Assembly (NCBI RefSeq): GCF_947286155.1
Contig: NZ_CAMYPD010000006.1
Coordinates: 15,153 to 79,152 of the forward strand
Direction: 5' to 3'
Origin: an uncultured Tessaracoccus sp.
GTDB lineage: Bacteria; Actinomycetota; Actinomycetes; Propionibacteriales; Propionibacteriaceae
DNA length: 64,000 bases
This document shows positions 25,739 to 35,261 of the stretch, in pieces; position 1 is the stretch's first letter; every line of letters begins with the position of its first letter. The notes below the pieces were generated by a model. The model saw only the letters and a program-made list of their open reading frames with translations. It ran no database searches and was not told the origin of the DNA. The position numbers and the translations under genes are program-made.

Positions 25739-26926
25739 CTAGCCACGAACGTTGGCGATTGCGCTCGCGGCCTTCTCGATATTGCCGTCGTTGAGTGCTG
25801 CGACGCACAGACGTCCAGCGTCGGTGCCGTATACGCCATGCTCGGCGCGCAGTTGCTGCATCTGGTCGCGTGTGAGGCCGCAGTAGCTGAACATGCCCCG
25901 CTGCTTCGCAATGAAACCCATGTCATCCACGCCTTGTGCTGCGAGGCTCTCCACCAGCTTGGTGCGCAGGGATGCGATGCGTTCCCGCATGTGCTGCAGC
26001 TCGGATTCCCACGATGCGCGCAGCGCAGCGTCGCCCAACACAGTTGCGACGACGTTGGCGCCGAAGGCCGGCGGGTTGGAGTAGCTCTTGCGGATGAGCA
26101 ACTTGAGTTGCGACAGCACGCGTGTCGCCTCGTCGGCATTACTGGTAGCCACGTGGAGCGCGCCGGTGCGCTGCCCGTAGAGGCCGAAGTTCTTGGAGTA
26201 GGAGGTGGCCAGCAGGAACGGCAGCTCGGCGTGCATGAGTTTCGCGACGAGTGCGGTATCGGCATCCGGCCCGTCGCCAAATCCCTGGTACGCCATGTCG
26301 ACGAACGCGACCAACTCCCGCTCAGCAATCACTTGCACCACCTGATCCCACTGCGCGTGCGTGAGGTCATAGCCGGTGGGGTTGTGGCAGCAGGCGTGCA
26401 ACACCACGACGGTGCCCGCCTTCGCTTGCCTGAGGCCATCCAGCATGCCCGCGAAGTCGATGCCGCGGGCGTCCGCGTCGTAGTACGGGTAGGTGTCGAC
26501 GTCGAAGCCCACCTGCGTGAACAGCGCCCGGTGATTCTCCCAGCTGGGGTTCGACAGCAGCAGCCGGCTGTCGGGAGAGAGCTGTTTCAGCAGTTCGCCG
26601 CCGATGCGCAGCGCGCCGGTGCCGCTCAGGCTCTGAACGGTGGCCACGTGGTCGATGTCGGCACCCTCACCGAAAATCAAGGCACGGGTCTGGTCCCGGT
26701 AGGCGGGTAGACCGTCGATGGGCAGGTAGCCATGGGGTTTCTGAGCGGTAATGTACTGCTCTTGCGCCTGCTTGACCGCATCCATGAGCGGGATGGCGCC
26801 ACTCTCGTCAAGGTAGACGCCCACGCCCAGGTTCACCTTGTCTGAGCGTTGGTCCTTGTGAAATGCCTCAGTGAGGCCCAGGATGGGATCGGCGGGGGCC
26901 TGCTCGGCACGCGCGAACAATGACAT
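25739..26926 (-). CDS. aspartate/aromatic aminotransferase family (class I)
   Basis: This PLP-dependent transaminase has 395 residues. The sequence follows the AspC/TyrB subgroup: NLGVGVYLDESGAIPLM near residue 30, the HACCHNPTGYDLT segment that positions the cofactor, DMAYQGFGDG, and the PLP lysine in SYSKNFGLYGQR. The C-terminus has the GMFSYCGLT substrate-binding motif and GRLCVAALN. These enzymes move amino groups between aspartate, glutamate and aromatic amino acids and their keto acids in the cytoplasm. The ATG at 26926 has a GGAAGG site. It is a monocistronic minus-strand gene between recD and sigA. Aromatic versus aspartate preference cannot be set from the sequence alone. Confidence 0.88.
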   Translation of the reverse strand: MSLFARAEQAPADPILGLTEAFHKDQRSDKVNLGVGVYLDESGAIPLMDAVKQAQEQYITAQKPHGYLPIDGLPAYRDQTRALIFGEGADIDHVATVQSLSGTGALRIGGELLKQLSPDSRLLLSNPSWENHRALFTQVGFDVDTYPYYDADARGIDFAGMLDGLRQAKAGTVVVLHACCHNPTGYDLTHAQWDQVVQVIAERELVAFVDMAYQGFGDGPDADTALVAKLMHAELPFLLATSYSKNFGLYGQRTGALHVATSNADEATRVLSQLKLLIRKSYSNPPAFGANVVATVLGDAALRASWESELQHMRERIASLRTKLVESLAAQGVDDMGFIAKQRGMFSYCGLTRDQMQQLRAEHGVYGTDAGRLCVAALNDGNIEKAASAIANVRG

Positions 26927-27033
26927 GGGCAGCCTTCCGTGAGTTGCGTTTGACCGCCACATTAGCGCGCACCGGTTGCGCTCACGTGTGGTTGTTCACA
27001 ACAAGGCGCCGGAAGTGACACCGCGAGCGACGC

Positions 27034-28548
27034 TCAGTCGAGGTAGTCGCGAAGCACCTGAGAGCGCGACGGATGGCGCAGCTTGCTCATGGTCTTCGAT
27101 TCGATCTGGCGAATGCGCTCGCGCGTGACCCCGTAGACCTTGCCGATTTCGTCAAGCGTCTTCGGCTGGCCGTCAGTGAGGCCGAAGCGCATGCTTACGA
27201 CGCCGGCTTCGCGTTCAGAGAGCGTGTCGAGCACGTCGTTGAGCTGCTCTTGCAGGAGCGTGAAGTTGACGGCATCGGCGGGAACGACCGCCTCGGAGTC
27301 TTCGATGAGATCGCCGAATTCGGAGTCGCCGTCCTCACCGAGCGGGGTGTGCAAGGAGATGGGTTCGCGCCCGTACTTCTGCACCTCGACGACCTTTTCG
27401 GGCGTCATGTCGAGCTCTTCAGCCAGCTCCTCCGGGGTGGGTTCGCGGCCCAAGTCTTGGAGCATCTGGCGCTGCACACGGGCGAGCTTGTTGATGACTT
27501 CCACCATGTGCACGGGGATGCGGATGGTTCGTGCCTGGTCTGCCATGGCACGGGTGATGGCCTGCTTAATCCACCACGTGGCGTAGGTGGAGAACTTGTA
27601 GCCCTTGGTGTAGTCGAATTTCTCGACGGCGCGGATGAGACCGAGGTTGCCTTCCTGAATCAGATCAAGGAACAGCATCCCGCGCCCGGTGTATCGCTTC
27701 GCGAGCGAAACCACGAGACGCAAGTTGGCCTCGAGAAGGTGATTCTTCGCGTTCCGCCCGTCTTCCTGAATCCAGAGATAGTCCTCGACGTCATCGGCCT
27801 TCACCGGGTTCTCTTCGTCTGTGAGCGCCTCCTCGGCAAACAGGCCGGCCTCAATGCGTTTGGCGAGCTCTACCTCTTCGACGGCGTTGAGCAGCGCGAC
27901 TTTACCGATCTGCTTCAGGTAGTCCTTCACGGGGTCGGCAGTGGCACCTGCGGACACGACCTGCTGCTCAGGCTCGTCAGCATCGTCGGAATCAGAGAGC
28001 GCGAAACCTTCCTCTTCGACGAGTTCCTTCTCGTCCTTGGCTTCTTCCTGCTCGTTGAACGTGGACTCGTCGACATCGTCGAGCGAGCGACGCTTACCGC
28101 CGACTGTCATGACGATGTGGTCGCCATCCTTATCAGCCTTGGAAATGTGCACTTCGCCAGCTGCCACCTGCGCGACGGTCGGTTCCGTCACCTCGTCGGT
28201 TGCCTTCCGAGTGCTCTTCGCACGACGGGTCGTCGACTTCTTAGCCGCCGGCTTCGCGGTGGTCTTCGACGCCGACTTCGCTGCACTCGCCTCAGCCTTG
28301 GGCTCCGCCTTCTTAGCGACCGCATTCGTCTTCTTTGCCGCGGTGCTCGCCTTCTTGGGAGCCGTAGTGGTCTTCTTCTCAGCCGCGTTCGTCTTCTTCG
28401 CAGTTGTGGTGGCCTTCTTCGACGTGGTGCTGGCGCGTTTCGTCGTCGACGTCTTCTTGGAGCGCGTCGACTGCGTGGTGGTCTTCTTGTCAGGGGCGTC
28501 GCTAACCTCCGCAGCCGAGTTGCTCGGGTTCTTGCGGGTTTCTGCCAC
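27034..28548 (-). CDS. rpoD: principal RNA polymerase sigma factor (RpoD/SigA/HrdB type)
   Basis: This housekeeping sigma factor of 504 residues recruits RNA polymerase to -35/-10 promoters. It starts at GTG 28548 with a GGAGGAAGAAC site. Region 1.2 is DPVKDYLKQIGKVALLNAVEE, region 2.3-2.4 is YATWWIKQAITRAMADQ, region 3 contains ELAEELDMTPEKV, and region 4.2 ends GVTRERIRQIESKTMSKLRHPSR. The first 125 or so residues form a tail dominated by Lys, Ala and Thr with KKT/AKKTN-like repeats, resembling histone H1-like tails, as in other actinobacterial group 1 sigmas. It is divergent from the SigB-like gene. Confidence 0.96.
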   Translation of the reverse strand: MAETRKNPSNSAAEVSDAPDKKTTTQSTRSKKTSTTKRASTTSKKATTTAKKTNAAEKKTTTAPKKASTAAKKTNAVAKKAEPKAEASAAKSASKTTAKPAAKKSTTRRAKSTRKATDEVTEPTVAQVAAGEVHISKADKDGDHIVMTVGGKRRSLDDVDESTFNEQEEAKDEKELVEEEGFALSDSDDADEPEQQVVSAGATADPVKDYLKQIGKVALLNAVEEVELAKRIEAGLFAEEALTDEENPVKADDVEDYLWIQEDGRNAKNHLLEANLRLVVSLAKRYTGRGMLFLDLIQEGNLGLIRAVEKFDYTKGYKFSTYATWWIKQAITRAMADQARTIRIPVHMVEVINKLARVQRQMLQDLGREPTPEELAEELDMTPEKVVEVQKYGREPISLHTPLGEDGDSEFGDLIEDSEAVVPADAVNFTLLQEQLNDVLDTLSEREAGVVSMRFGLTDGQPKTLDEIGKVYGVTRERIRQIESKTMSKLRHPSRSQVLRDYLD

Positions 28549-28702
28549 GTTCTTCCTCCGATAATTGGGCACGCCACGCGCCGGTGTAGTCAAGGGACGC
28601 GCCCTCCATACTTGCACGGGCAACGAGCTCTTGCAAACAACGGACTGCGCGACGGCGTTACACACCCATCTTTACACGTAGCCAAAAATCTTCTCTCCGA
28701 TC

Positions 28703-28730
28703 GGGAACTTCTACGCCACCCACTGCGTTG
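28703..28730 (+). promoter_or_regulatory. ECF-type (SigH/SigE/SigR) promoter of the SigB-like gene
   Basis: GGGAAC (28703-28708) is followed by exactly 18 bases and GTTG (28727-28730). This matches the GGAAY-N18-GTT consensus used by SigH, SigE and SigR in mycobacteria and Streptomyces. It places the start about 25 bases before the TTG start codon. Confidence 0.65.
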
Positions 28731-28761
28731 TTACCTATAGACGGCTGCGAAAGGAGTCACA

Positions 28762-29688
28762 TTGAGCACCGCACGACGCCAAGCCGAGGGTATTGACGGC
28801 AAAGACACCATCGGTCAGTACCTGGATGAGATCGCCAAGACGCCGCTGCTCAGCGCGGTGGAGGAGGTTGAGCTCTCCAAACAGATCGAAGCAGGCATGT
28901 TCGCCAGCAAGATCCTCGAAGGCGAAGTCGACAACCCGTCTGACGCCACCGACGAAGAACTTCGCGAGATCGCAGAGGACGGCGAGGCTGCGCTTCGCCG
29001 ATTCGTGAAATCCAACCTGCGCCTGGTCGTTTCTATCGCTCGCAAGTACGGGCGTGCGCAGATGCCGCTGCTGGATCTCATTCAAGAAGGCAACACCGGC
29101 CTCATCCGCGCTGTCGAGAAGTTCGACTACACCAAAGGTTTCAAGTTCTCTACCTACGCGACGTGGTGGGTCCGCCAGGCCATCTCCCGTGGAGTTGCTC
29201 AGCAGGCCCGAATTGTGCGCTTGCCGGTGCACGTCGCTGAACAGGTCAACCAGGTATCCGCTGTGCGCCGCACGCTCGAGCGCCAGCTCGGACGCGAACC
29301 GGAGATCGACGAGATTGCCGACGAACTCGGCCTCGAAGAAGGACGCGTCGTCGACCTGGTTCGTTGGTCGCGTGAGCACGTCTCGCTCGACGCCCCTGTC
29401 GACACCGACGGCGACACCTCGCTCGGCGACTTGATCGCCCGCGACGTCGCTCCCGGCCCCGACGAGGTAGTACTCGACGTCGAAGACCGCGCCCGTATTG
29501 AAGAGATGCTCGACGGCCTCGACGAGCGTTCACAAGACGTCGTTCGTCGTCGCTACGGCCTCCTCGACGGCCGCCAGGCAAAGCTCGCTGATATCGGTTC
29601 CCACTGGGGCATCACGGCTGAACGTGTCCGCCAGATCGAGCGGCTGGCCCTCGCGAAGATGCGCGAGCGCGTCGGCCTCGCCGCCTGA
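28762..29688 (+). CDS. sigB: group 2 sigma factor (SigB-like)
   Basis: This 308-residue non-essential-type principal-like sigma factor probably directs general stress transcription. It lacks the long N-terminal tail of the neighbour but retains region 1.2 (DTIGQYLDEIAKTPLLSAVEE), region 2 (YATWWVRQAISRGVAQQ), region 3 (REPEIDEIADELGL) and region 4.2 (GITAERVRQIERLALAKMRE). Region 2.4 is close to that of SigA, so the promoters recognised will overlap. The TTG start has AAAGGAG at a good distance. In mycobacteria sigB is transcribed from ECF-sigma promoters; the GGGAAC-N18-GTTG element upstream suggests the same here. A strong bidirectional hairpin follows the stop. Confidence 0.88.
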   Translation: MSTARRQAEGIDGKDTIGQYLDEIAKTPLLSAVEEVELSKQIEAGMFASKILEGEVDNPSDATDEELREIAEDGEAALRRFVKSNLRLVVSIARKYGRAQMPLLDLIQEGNTGLIRAVEKFDYTKGFKFSTYATWWVRQAISRGVAQQARIVRLPVHVAEQVNQVSAVRRTLERQLGREPEIDEIADELGLEEGRVVDLVRWSREHVSLDAPVDTDGDTSLGDLIARDVAPGPDEVVLDVEDRARIEEMLDGLDERSQDVVRRRYGLLDGRQAKLADIGSHWGITAERVRQIERLALAKMRERVGLAA

Positions 29689-29695
29689 CGACAAC

Positions 29696-29740
29696 ACAAC
29701 AATCGCCCCGGAATCCCCACAGCTCCGGGGCGATTGTTGT
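29696..29740. terminator. bidirectional hairpin between sigB and the thioesterase gene
   Basis: Perfect 17-base arms (29696-29712 and 29724-29740, containing CAATCGCCCCGGA) flank an 11-base loop. It lies between two convergent genes. T-rich tails are weak on both sides, but stem strength makes it a likely terminator for both. Confidence 0.85.
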
Positions 29741-29742
29741 AT

Positions 29743-30582
29743 TCAGCGAACCCGAATGAGCCCCTCTTGCCCGCACGAGGCGATGGTGACGCCATTTTGA
29801 TAGAGCCGGCCACGGCAGAATCCGCGGGCACCGGCTGCCGACGGCGAGATCATGTCGTACAAGATCCACTCGTCGGTTCGTACCGGGCGGTGGAACCACA
29901 TGCTGTGATCGATCGAAGCGGCTTGCAGATTCGGTGACGTGATCTGCACCTTGTGCGGTATCAGTGTGGTGCTGAGCAGCGTGATGTCCGAGAGGTAGGC
30001 GAGCACTGCGTTATTCAGGAGAGGGTCTGGTGGCATCGCCGACTTGGTGCGCACCCACGCGCGCATCGTGGCTCCCAAGTAATTTTCCTGTGGCAACGTG
30101 GCCAAGCGCACATCCAACGCGTCCCATTCCGACAGCATCTCGGCGTGCGAACCAAACTGCTCCTCGAGCACAGTTCTGAGCGCGGGGGCCTCGTCGGGAG
30201 GTAACACGTTATCCCGCGGCTGCTGAGCGCTGTGCTCGAGGCCGGGCTCAGATTCGTGGAAGGAAGCGTTCAGTTGGAAGATCATCCGCCCGTCCTGCAT
30301 CGTCACGACCCGGCGAGTGCTGAAGGTTCCCCCGTCGCGGAGGCGCTCCACCTCGAACCGCAGTGGAGAATCGGGAGAGCCACCGCGCAAAAAATAGGCG
30401 TTGAGCGAATGCACCACGCGCTCTGGGGAGACCGACTGTGCAGCGGCGACAAGAGTCTGCGCGAGCACCTGTCCACCGAAGAGTCGCTGGAAGTAGGTGT
30501 CCGGCTGCGGACCTTCCCATACATCCTCATCGATCTGATGAATATCGAACAGCGCTAATAGTCCTGCAACATCCTTTGGCAC
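29743..30582 (-). CDS. tesB: acyl-CoA thioesterase II (TesB family)
   Basis: This double hot-dog fold thioesterase of 279 residues hydrolyses acyl-CoA to free fatty acid and CoA. The N-terminal half has the conserved RLFGGQVLAQTLVAAAQ motif with the helix that caps the active site. The second half has ASIDHSMWFHRPVRTDEW, the typical His/Asp-containing TesB signature, and ends with GRLYQNGVTIASCGQEGLIR. The start is GTG at 30582 with GGGGGA close upstream. Substrate length is not evident. It stands alone between a shared terminator and a lipoprotein gene, and is probably constitutive housekeeping in fatty-acid turnover. Confidence 0.9.
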   Translation of the reverse strand: MPKDVAGLLALFDIHQIDEDVWEGPQPDTYFQRLFGGQVLAQTLVAAAQSVSPERVVHSLNAYFLRGGSPDSPLRFEVERLRDGGTFSTRRVVTMQDGRMIFQLNASFHESEPGLEHSAQQPRDNVLPPDEAPALRTVLEEQFGSHAEMLSEWDALDVRLATLPQENYLGATMRAWVRTKSAMPPDPLLNNAVLAYLSDITLLSTTLIPHKVQITSPNLQAASIDHSMWFHRPVRTDEWILYDMISPSAAGARGFCRGRLYQNGVTIASCGQEGLIRVR

Positions 30583-30675
30583 TCCCCCATCATGGCACTT
30601 CTGGCGACGGAACAGTACAACCCCGCAACGCAACGGATCTGCGAGCGGGGTTGTGCTGACGTGGCTACGCGACTG

Positions 30676-31479
30676 TCACTGCGCTGCCGCAACTGCCTCC
30701 GTGAGCAGCTTCTCGGCATCACCAGGGGTGGCGGAGCCTTCCGCGCCTGTGAGTGCAACGTTGATGAACAGATTGCCTCGAGCAGCCTGGCCGTTAAATG
30801 ACACCTGCTTCACGCCTCCGAGATCCACAACGTTCTCAATGATGTGCGCAACATCGGCGCCTTGCACGGAGGGCGCGTCATGCACCTTGATGGTGGCCGG
30901 GAACGTTTGTTCGCCTTCGCCGATGGTGATCTGCGGGCACTTCTCGGACATGGTGCGCGCATCCTCGACGAGCGGCCCGGCTTCCTGTCCGAACTGAGCC
31001 ACAGCGATGCTGGTGCTGCTGCCCGATGACGTGTCCACGGTCGCAGCTCCTCCCCACACGGCGTTGTTCAGCAATTCCGGATTCTGCTGTGCACCCAACA
31101 CGGTGTTGCACTCGGCAGGTTCCACCTTCAGCTGGCTGAGCATTGTCTTGGCTTGTTCCGGATCGAACATTTCCGCAGGGATTTCCTCTGCGTCCTTGTG
31201 CTTCGCCAAGAAGTCATCGATGATCGCACGTCCTGCATCGTCGAGCGCGGGCGCCGTCGGCTCTGGGCTCTGCGCAGGAGACTCCTCGCCGCCGGACGTG
31301 CTGTCCTCGGACTGCTCCGGCGTCGAGGGCTCTTCCTCCTCAGGCTGATCGGAGGGTGCCTGCTCCGTCGCGGATGCTGCCGGCTCTGAAGATTCAGGCT
31401 TGGCGCTGTCATCGTTCCCACAACCCGCGAGTCCGAGGGCGAGGGCAACGAACGCTGCCCCAGCGAGCTTCAGTTTCAT
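30676..31479 (-). CDS. lipoprotein of unknown function
   Basis: This 267-residue predicted lipoprotein starts at ATG 31479 after GGAAGG. It has a 22-residue signal peptide with lipobox LAGC and then a 70-residue Ser/Glu/Pro linker that would span the cell wall. The globular C-terminal domain contains two cysteines (AECNTV near 137 and a second in EKCPQI) likely to be disulfide-bonded. It has the pattern of actinobacterial LpqN/LprG-like sensor or carrier domains, but I do not recognise a named family. It lies 53 bases after hrpA and could be read through from it. Confidence 0.7.
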   Translation of the reverse strand: MKLKLAGAAFVALALGLAGCGNDDSAKPESSEPAASATEQAPSDQPEEEEPSTPEQSEDSTSGGEESPAQSPEPTAPALDDAGRAIIDDFLAKHKDAEEIPAEMFDPEQAKTMLSQLKVEPAECNTVLGAQQNPELLNNAVWGGAATVDTSSGSSTSIAVAQFGQEAGPLVEDARTMSEKCPQITIGEGEQTFPATIKVHDAPSVQGADVAHIIENVVDLGGVKQVSFNGQAARGNLFINVALTGAEGSATPGDAEKLLTEAVAAAQ

Positions 31480-31532
31480 CTTAGGTCCTTCCCAAACCAA
31501 TGTGTTCTATCCAGGGTAACGGCCGATCAAGA

Positions 31533-34500
31533 TCACTTGATGCGAACCGCCTGCATGGCTTTTCGAATTCTCTTGGCAGATACTGGCACCGACGTGCGCA
31601 ACTGCTGGGCAAACACGCTCACTCGGAGTTCCTCCAACAGGAATGCAATCTCCTCTACCTCGGGCCGCAGCGGGCCCGGCGGTTCCGCGTCGGTGAGGGC
31701 TGCGTATTCGTCCTCGAGCTCTTCAATCTGCAATGCCTCACGCGCGTCGCGAACAGGATTTGCGAGCGCCGACTGCACACGGACCGCCGCCGCTTCGCAG
31801 TACCGCGGTAGATGGTGGAGCCACGGGTCGGGAGTGAACGACAGGAAATTGGTGAACAGTAGATTGTCGAGCTGTGTCGTAACGTCGACGCGTACGGGGT
31901 GGTCGTCGGGCAGCGATGCCAGAGCGAGTCGGGTTCTGGTCGCGGCGGTGAGGGCCTCGGCTGCGATCGCCACCACCTTCTGGGTGCGCTCAGCCTGGTC
32001 TTGACGCACCTCCACCGCCACCCGTTCAAACGTCTCGCGGTCACGAACCGCGAGGGCCGGACCATGCATCTCGGCCAGCTGTTCGCTCGCTTTCAGCCAA
32101 GCATCGGCGAGGAGGTCGGGCACGCTCGGATAGGGAGAATCGGCAAGGGCGAGCTTCTCCGTCCTCGTGAGATGCGCCACCACCCACTTCGTGGGGTTGG
32201 GGTTCACAAGGGTGAGGAGCCGACGCAACCCTTGTACGTGCGCCCGCTCGGCTTTGTCCTTGGTATCCGCGACGGTAACCCCCACCGTCGTGCCTTCATC
32301 TGCGAGCGACGGATACCCGGTCACGCCCTTTCCGAGGCTGGTCGTGGTGGGAATCGGTGGGAACACCCACGACGTCGCCCCCGACTGGGCGATCCCGTCG
32401 GCCGCCTTGGTGAGCTTCTTCGCCACCTTCTGGGAGAGCTTCGTCTGCAGCTGCTCGAGATCGTCGCCACGAGCAATCTCCTTGCCATCGTCGGTGACGA
32501 TGAACGTCGGTTTGAGGTGGCTGGGAATAGAATCGACGCGCCACGCATCGGCGTCGATGGGGACACCTGTGAGCGCGGTGAGCGCGCGCCCGAGGGTGTG
32601 GGTGATATTCCCCTGCCCCAGCTCCTTGCGCTGCTCGAGCAGTTCGAGGGCGCGACGGGCGAAGTCGGGCGCGGGTACGAAATTCGTGCGAATCTGCTTG
32701 GGCAGGGAGCGAATCAGTTCCGTTGCCAACTCCTGGCGCCGCCCCGGCACGAGCCACGAGAACGGCTCTGGAGCCAGCCCGGCGAGCTGTTCCATGCGGA
32801 TAGTGATGGTTGCCCCGTCGTCTTGGCGTCCGGGTTGGAAGACGTACCGCACCGGGAGCTTCGTCGGCCCAACAGTGAAGTGCTCGGGGAAATCGGAAGG
32901 CTTGAGCGTTGCGTCGTCGGCGATGCAATCTTCCGCCCGCAGCGTTGGCCACTGCTCCTTGGGCGTCGACCGAAGCCACTTGTCTAGCGTCGAGCCGGAC
33001 AGTACGTCCTCGGGGAGGCTGCGGTCATAAAAGGCGTACAGCGCGTCGTCAGAGATGAGGAGGTCGGGTCGGCGCATCCGGTCGGTCAGCTGCTCCGCAC
33101 GCTGGAGGGTCTTCTTGTTGATACTCACCAAGGGGTTGCGCGTCTGCCAGGAACCCTCCACTAACGCGCTGCGAATGAAGATGTCGCGCGCCTCTGCAGG
33201 GTGGTTTCGCGCGTAGTTCGTGGTGCGCCCGGCGATGAGCGGCACCCCGAACAGCGTGACTCGCTCGCTGGCCACCACCGTCGCGGTTCGTTGCGCGAAG
33301 CGGGGCTCGGAGAGCGTCTTGGTCACGAGTGACCCGGCGATCTGTTCAACCCACTCGGCGTTCACCGCAGCGACGGTGCGCGCCCACAGCCTGCTCGTTT
33401 CTACGAGTTCGAAGGCGACAACCAGCGGCGGGGTCGCCTTCGCAAGGCATGATCCCGGCTGAATCGCGAAGTGCGTGCCGCGTGCGCCAAGGTACTCCCG
33501 CAGTGGCCGACGTTTGCCGCGCTCGGGCTTGGATTTCTCCGGCTCAATGAGCCCAACGTTGGACAGCAGCCCCGACAGGAGCGATTTCAGCACCTCAGGC
33601 ATCGAGCCTTCACCGTCGATGGGGAGTTCGAGGTCTCTCGCCACTTCCTTGAGTTGGCCCACGAGCTCCTCCCACTCGCGGAAGCGCACGAAGTTGAGGA
33701 ATTCGTCGCGGCAGAGCCGTCGGAACTGGTTGCCGGAGAGCGCCCGGCGTTGCCTTCGCAGATAGCCCCACAGGTTCAGTAGCACCTCGAAGTCGCCACC
33801 CTCCGGGGCTTTCTTGCGCTCCTCCTCGCCGCTGTTCCAGAAGCGACGGTGGAGCTCGTCGGCTTTCTGCTGATGTTCGAGCGGTCGTTCCCGGATGTCA
33901 GGAATAGTGAGGCCTGCGACGAGCACCAACACCTGTCGGAGACACCCGCGTCGTGCGCCCTCGATAATCATGCGTCCAAGACGGGGATCCACGGGCATGC
34001 GCGCCAATTGGTGCCCGACCTTAGTCAGACGCACCTGCTCCCCTCGCGCACGTTCCTTAATCGCACCAAGTTCTTCGAGGACGCGAATGCCGTCGTTGAT
34101 CTGGCTAGTCACCGGCGATTCGATGAACGGAAAGCGCTGAATGTCACCCAATCCGGCCTGGGCCATGAGGAGGATGACGGTGGCGAGGTTCGTGCGCAGA
34201 ATCTCGGGGTCCGAGAACTCGGGCCTGGAGAGGAAGTCCTCCTCGGAGTACAGGCGCACTGCCACGCCCGGCCCGATCCGCCCGCATCGACCGGCGCGCT
34301 GATTCGCTGAGGCTTGACTGATGGGCTCGATGGGGAGTCGCTGCACCTTGGTGCGCGCCGAATAGCGCGAGATGCGCGCAGTGCCCGCGTCAACCACGTA
34401 CCGAATGCCTGGGACGGTCACCGACGTCTCGGCCACGTTCGTCGCCAGCACAACACGCCGTAACGCATGGGGTTGAAACACCCGCGACTGGTCGCCCGCC

Positions 34501-35261
34501 GACAGCCTGCCAAACAGTGGCACCGTCTCTACTCCGCGCAGCCCGAGCCCGTCGACGGCTTCCTGCGCATCGCGAATTTCTCGCTCGCCGCTCAAGAAGA
34601 CCAGCACGTCGCCCGTCGACGATTCGCGGATGAGGTCTTGTACTGCTGCGGTGACTTGGTCGATTTCGTCCTCGCCGTCGAGGGGCTCGCGGTATCGCAC
34701 TTCGACGGGATACGTGCGGCCAGACACTTCCACGACGGGGGCGTCGTCGAAGTGCTCCGCAAATCGGGCGGTATCGATGGTGGCGGACGTGACGATCACC
34801 CGCAGGTCAGGACGCTTCGGCAGCAGCTGTTTCAGGTAGCCGAGGAGGAAGTCGATGTTGAGGCTACGTTCGTGCGCCTCGTCGATGATGATGGTGTCGT
34901 AACGACGAAGCTGCTTGTCATGGGTGAGTTCGTTCAGCAAGATGCCATCGGTCATGAGCTTGATCCGCGTGGCTTTGCCTGCCTTATTCGTGAAGCGAAC
35001 CTGGTAGCCGACGAAATCGCCGAGTTCTTCGTCGCATTCCTGCGCGATGCGCTGCGCTACCGTGCGCGCGGCAAGGCGTCTGGGCTGGGTGTGGGCGATG
35101 CGTTGGCGCCCAGCGAGGAGACAAATCTTCGGCAGCTGGGTGGTTTTACCCGACCCGGTCTCACCCGCCACCACAACCACTTGGTGCTCCCGGATGAGCT
35201 GCGCAATGCGCTCTGCCTCAGCGGCGATGGGAAGGTCGGGCGCGACGGTGAGCGTCGTCAC
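31533..35261 (-). CDS. hrpA: ATP-dependent RNA helicase HrpA
   Basis: This 1,242-residue DEAH-box RNA helicase has motif I GETGSGKTTQLPK, motif II DEAHERSLN, motif III SAT, motif VI QRAGRCGRIGPG, then the helicase-associated and OB-fold domains and the large C-terminal DUF3418 region typical of bacterial HrpA (usually about 1,300 residues). HrpA remodels RNA and is needed for processing some mRNAs and resolving stalled ribosomes. I place the start at GTG 35261, which overlaps the stop of the universal stress protein gene as GTGA, the pattern seen repeatedly here; a GTG at 35282 is possible. It is the last gene of a four-gene coupled operon. Confidence 0.93.
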   Translation of the reverse strand: MTTLTVAPDLPIAAEAERIAQLIREHQVVVVAGETGSGKTTQLPKICLLAGRQRIAHTQPRRLAARTVAQRIAQECDEELGDFVGYQVRFTNKAGKATRIKLMTDGILLNELTHDKQLRRYDTIIIDEAHERSLNIDFLLGYLKQLLPKRPDLRVIVTSATIDTARFAEHFDDAPVVEVSGRTYPVEVRYREPLDGEDEIDQVTAAVQDLIRESSTGDVLVFLSGEREIRDAQEAVDGLGLRGVETVPLFGRLSAGDQSRVFQPHALRRVVLATNVAETSVTVPGIRYVVDAGTARISRYSARTKVQRLPIEPISQASANQRAGRCGRIGPGVAVRLYSEEDFLSRPEFSDPEILRTNLATVILLMAQAGLGDIQRFPFIESPVTSQINDGIRVLEELGAIKERARGEQVRLTKVGHQLARMPVDPRLGRMIIEGARRGCLRQVLVLVAGLTIPDIRERPLEHQQKADELHRRFWNSGEEERKKAPEGGDFEVLLNLWGYLRRQRRALSGNQFRRLCRDEFLNFVRFREWEELVGQLKEVARDLELPIDGEGSMPEVLKSLLSGLLSNVGLIEPEKSKPERGKRRPLREYLGARGTHFAIQPGSCLAKATPPLVVAFELVETSRLWARTVAAVNAEWVEQIAGSLVTKTLSEPRFAQRTATVVASERVTLFGVPLIAGRTTNYARNHPAEARDIFIRSALVEGSWQTRNPLVSINKKTLQRAEQLTDRMRRPDLLISDDALYAFYDRSLPEDVLSGSTLDKWLRSTPKEQWPTLRAEDCIADDATLKPSDFPEHFTVGPTKLPVRYVFQPGRQDDGATITIRMEQLAGLAPEPFSWLVPGRRQELATELIRSLPKQIRTNFVPAPDFARRALELLEQRKELGQGNITHTLGRALTALTGVPIDADAWRVDSIPSHLKPTFIVTDDGKEIARGDDLEQLQTKLSQKVAKKLTKAADGIAQSGATSWVFPPIPTTTSLGKGVTGYPSLADEGTTVGVTVADTKDKAERAHVQGLRRLLTLVNPNPTKWVVAHLTRTEKLALADSPYPSVPDLLADAWLKASEQLAEMHGPALAVRDRETFERVAVEVRQDQAERTQKVVAIAAEALTAATRTRLALASLPDDHPVRVDVTTQLDNLLFTNFLSFTPDPWLHHLPRYCEAAAVRVQSALANPVRDAREALQIEELEDEYAALTDAEPPGPLRPEVEEIAFLLEELRVSVFAQQLRTSVPVSAKRIRKAMQAVRIK

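Noticed and set aside
28188..28577. Arg-rich alternate frame in the sigma factor tail
   Set aside because: A frame-shifted reading of the Lys/Ala-rich repeat region.
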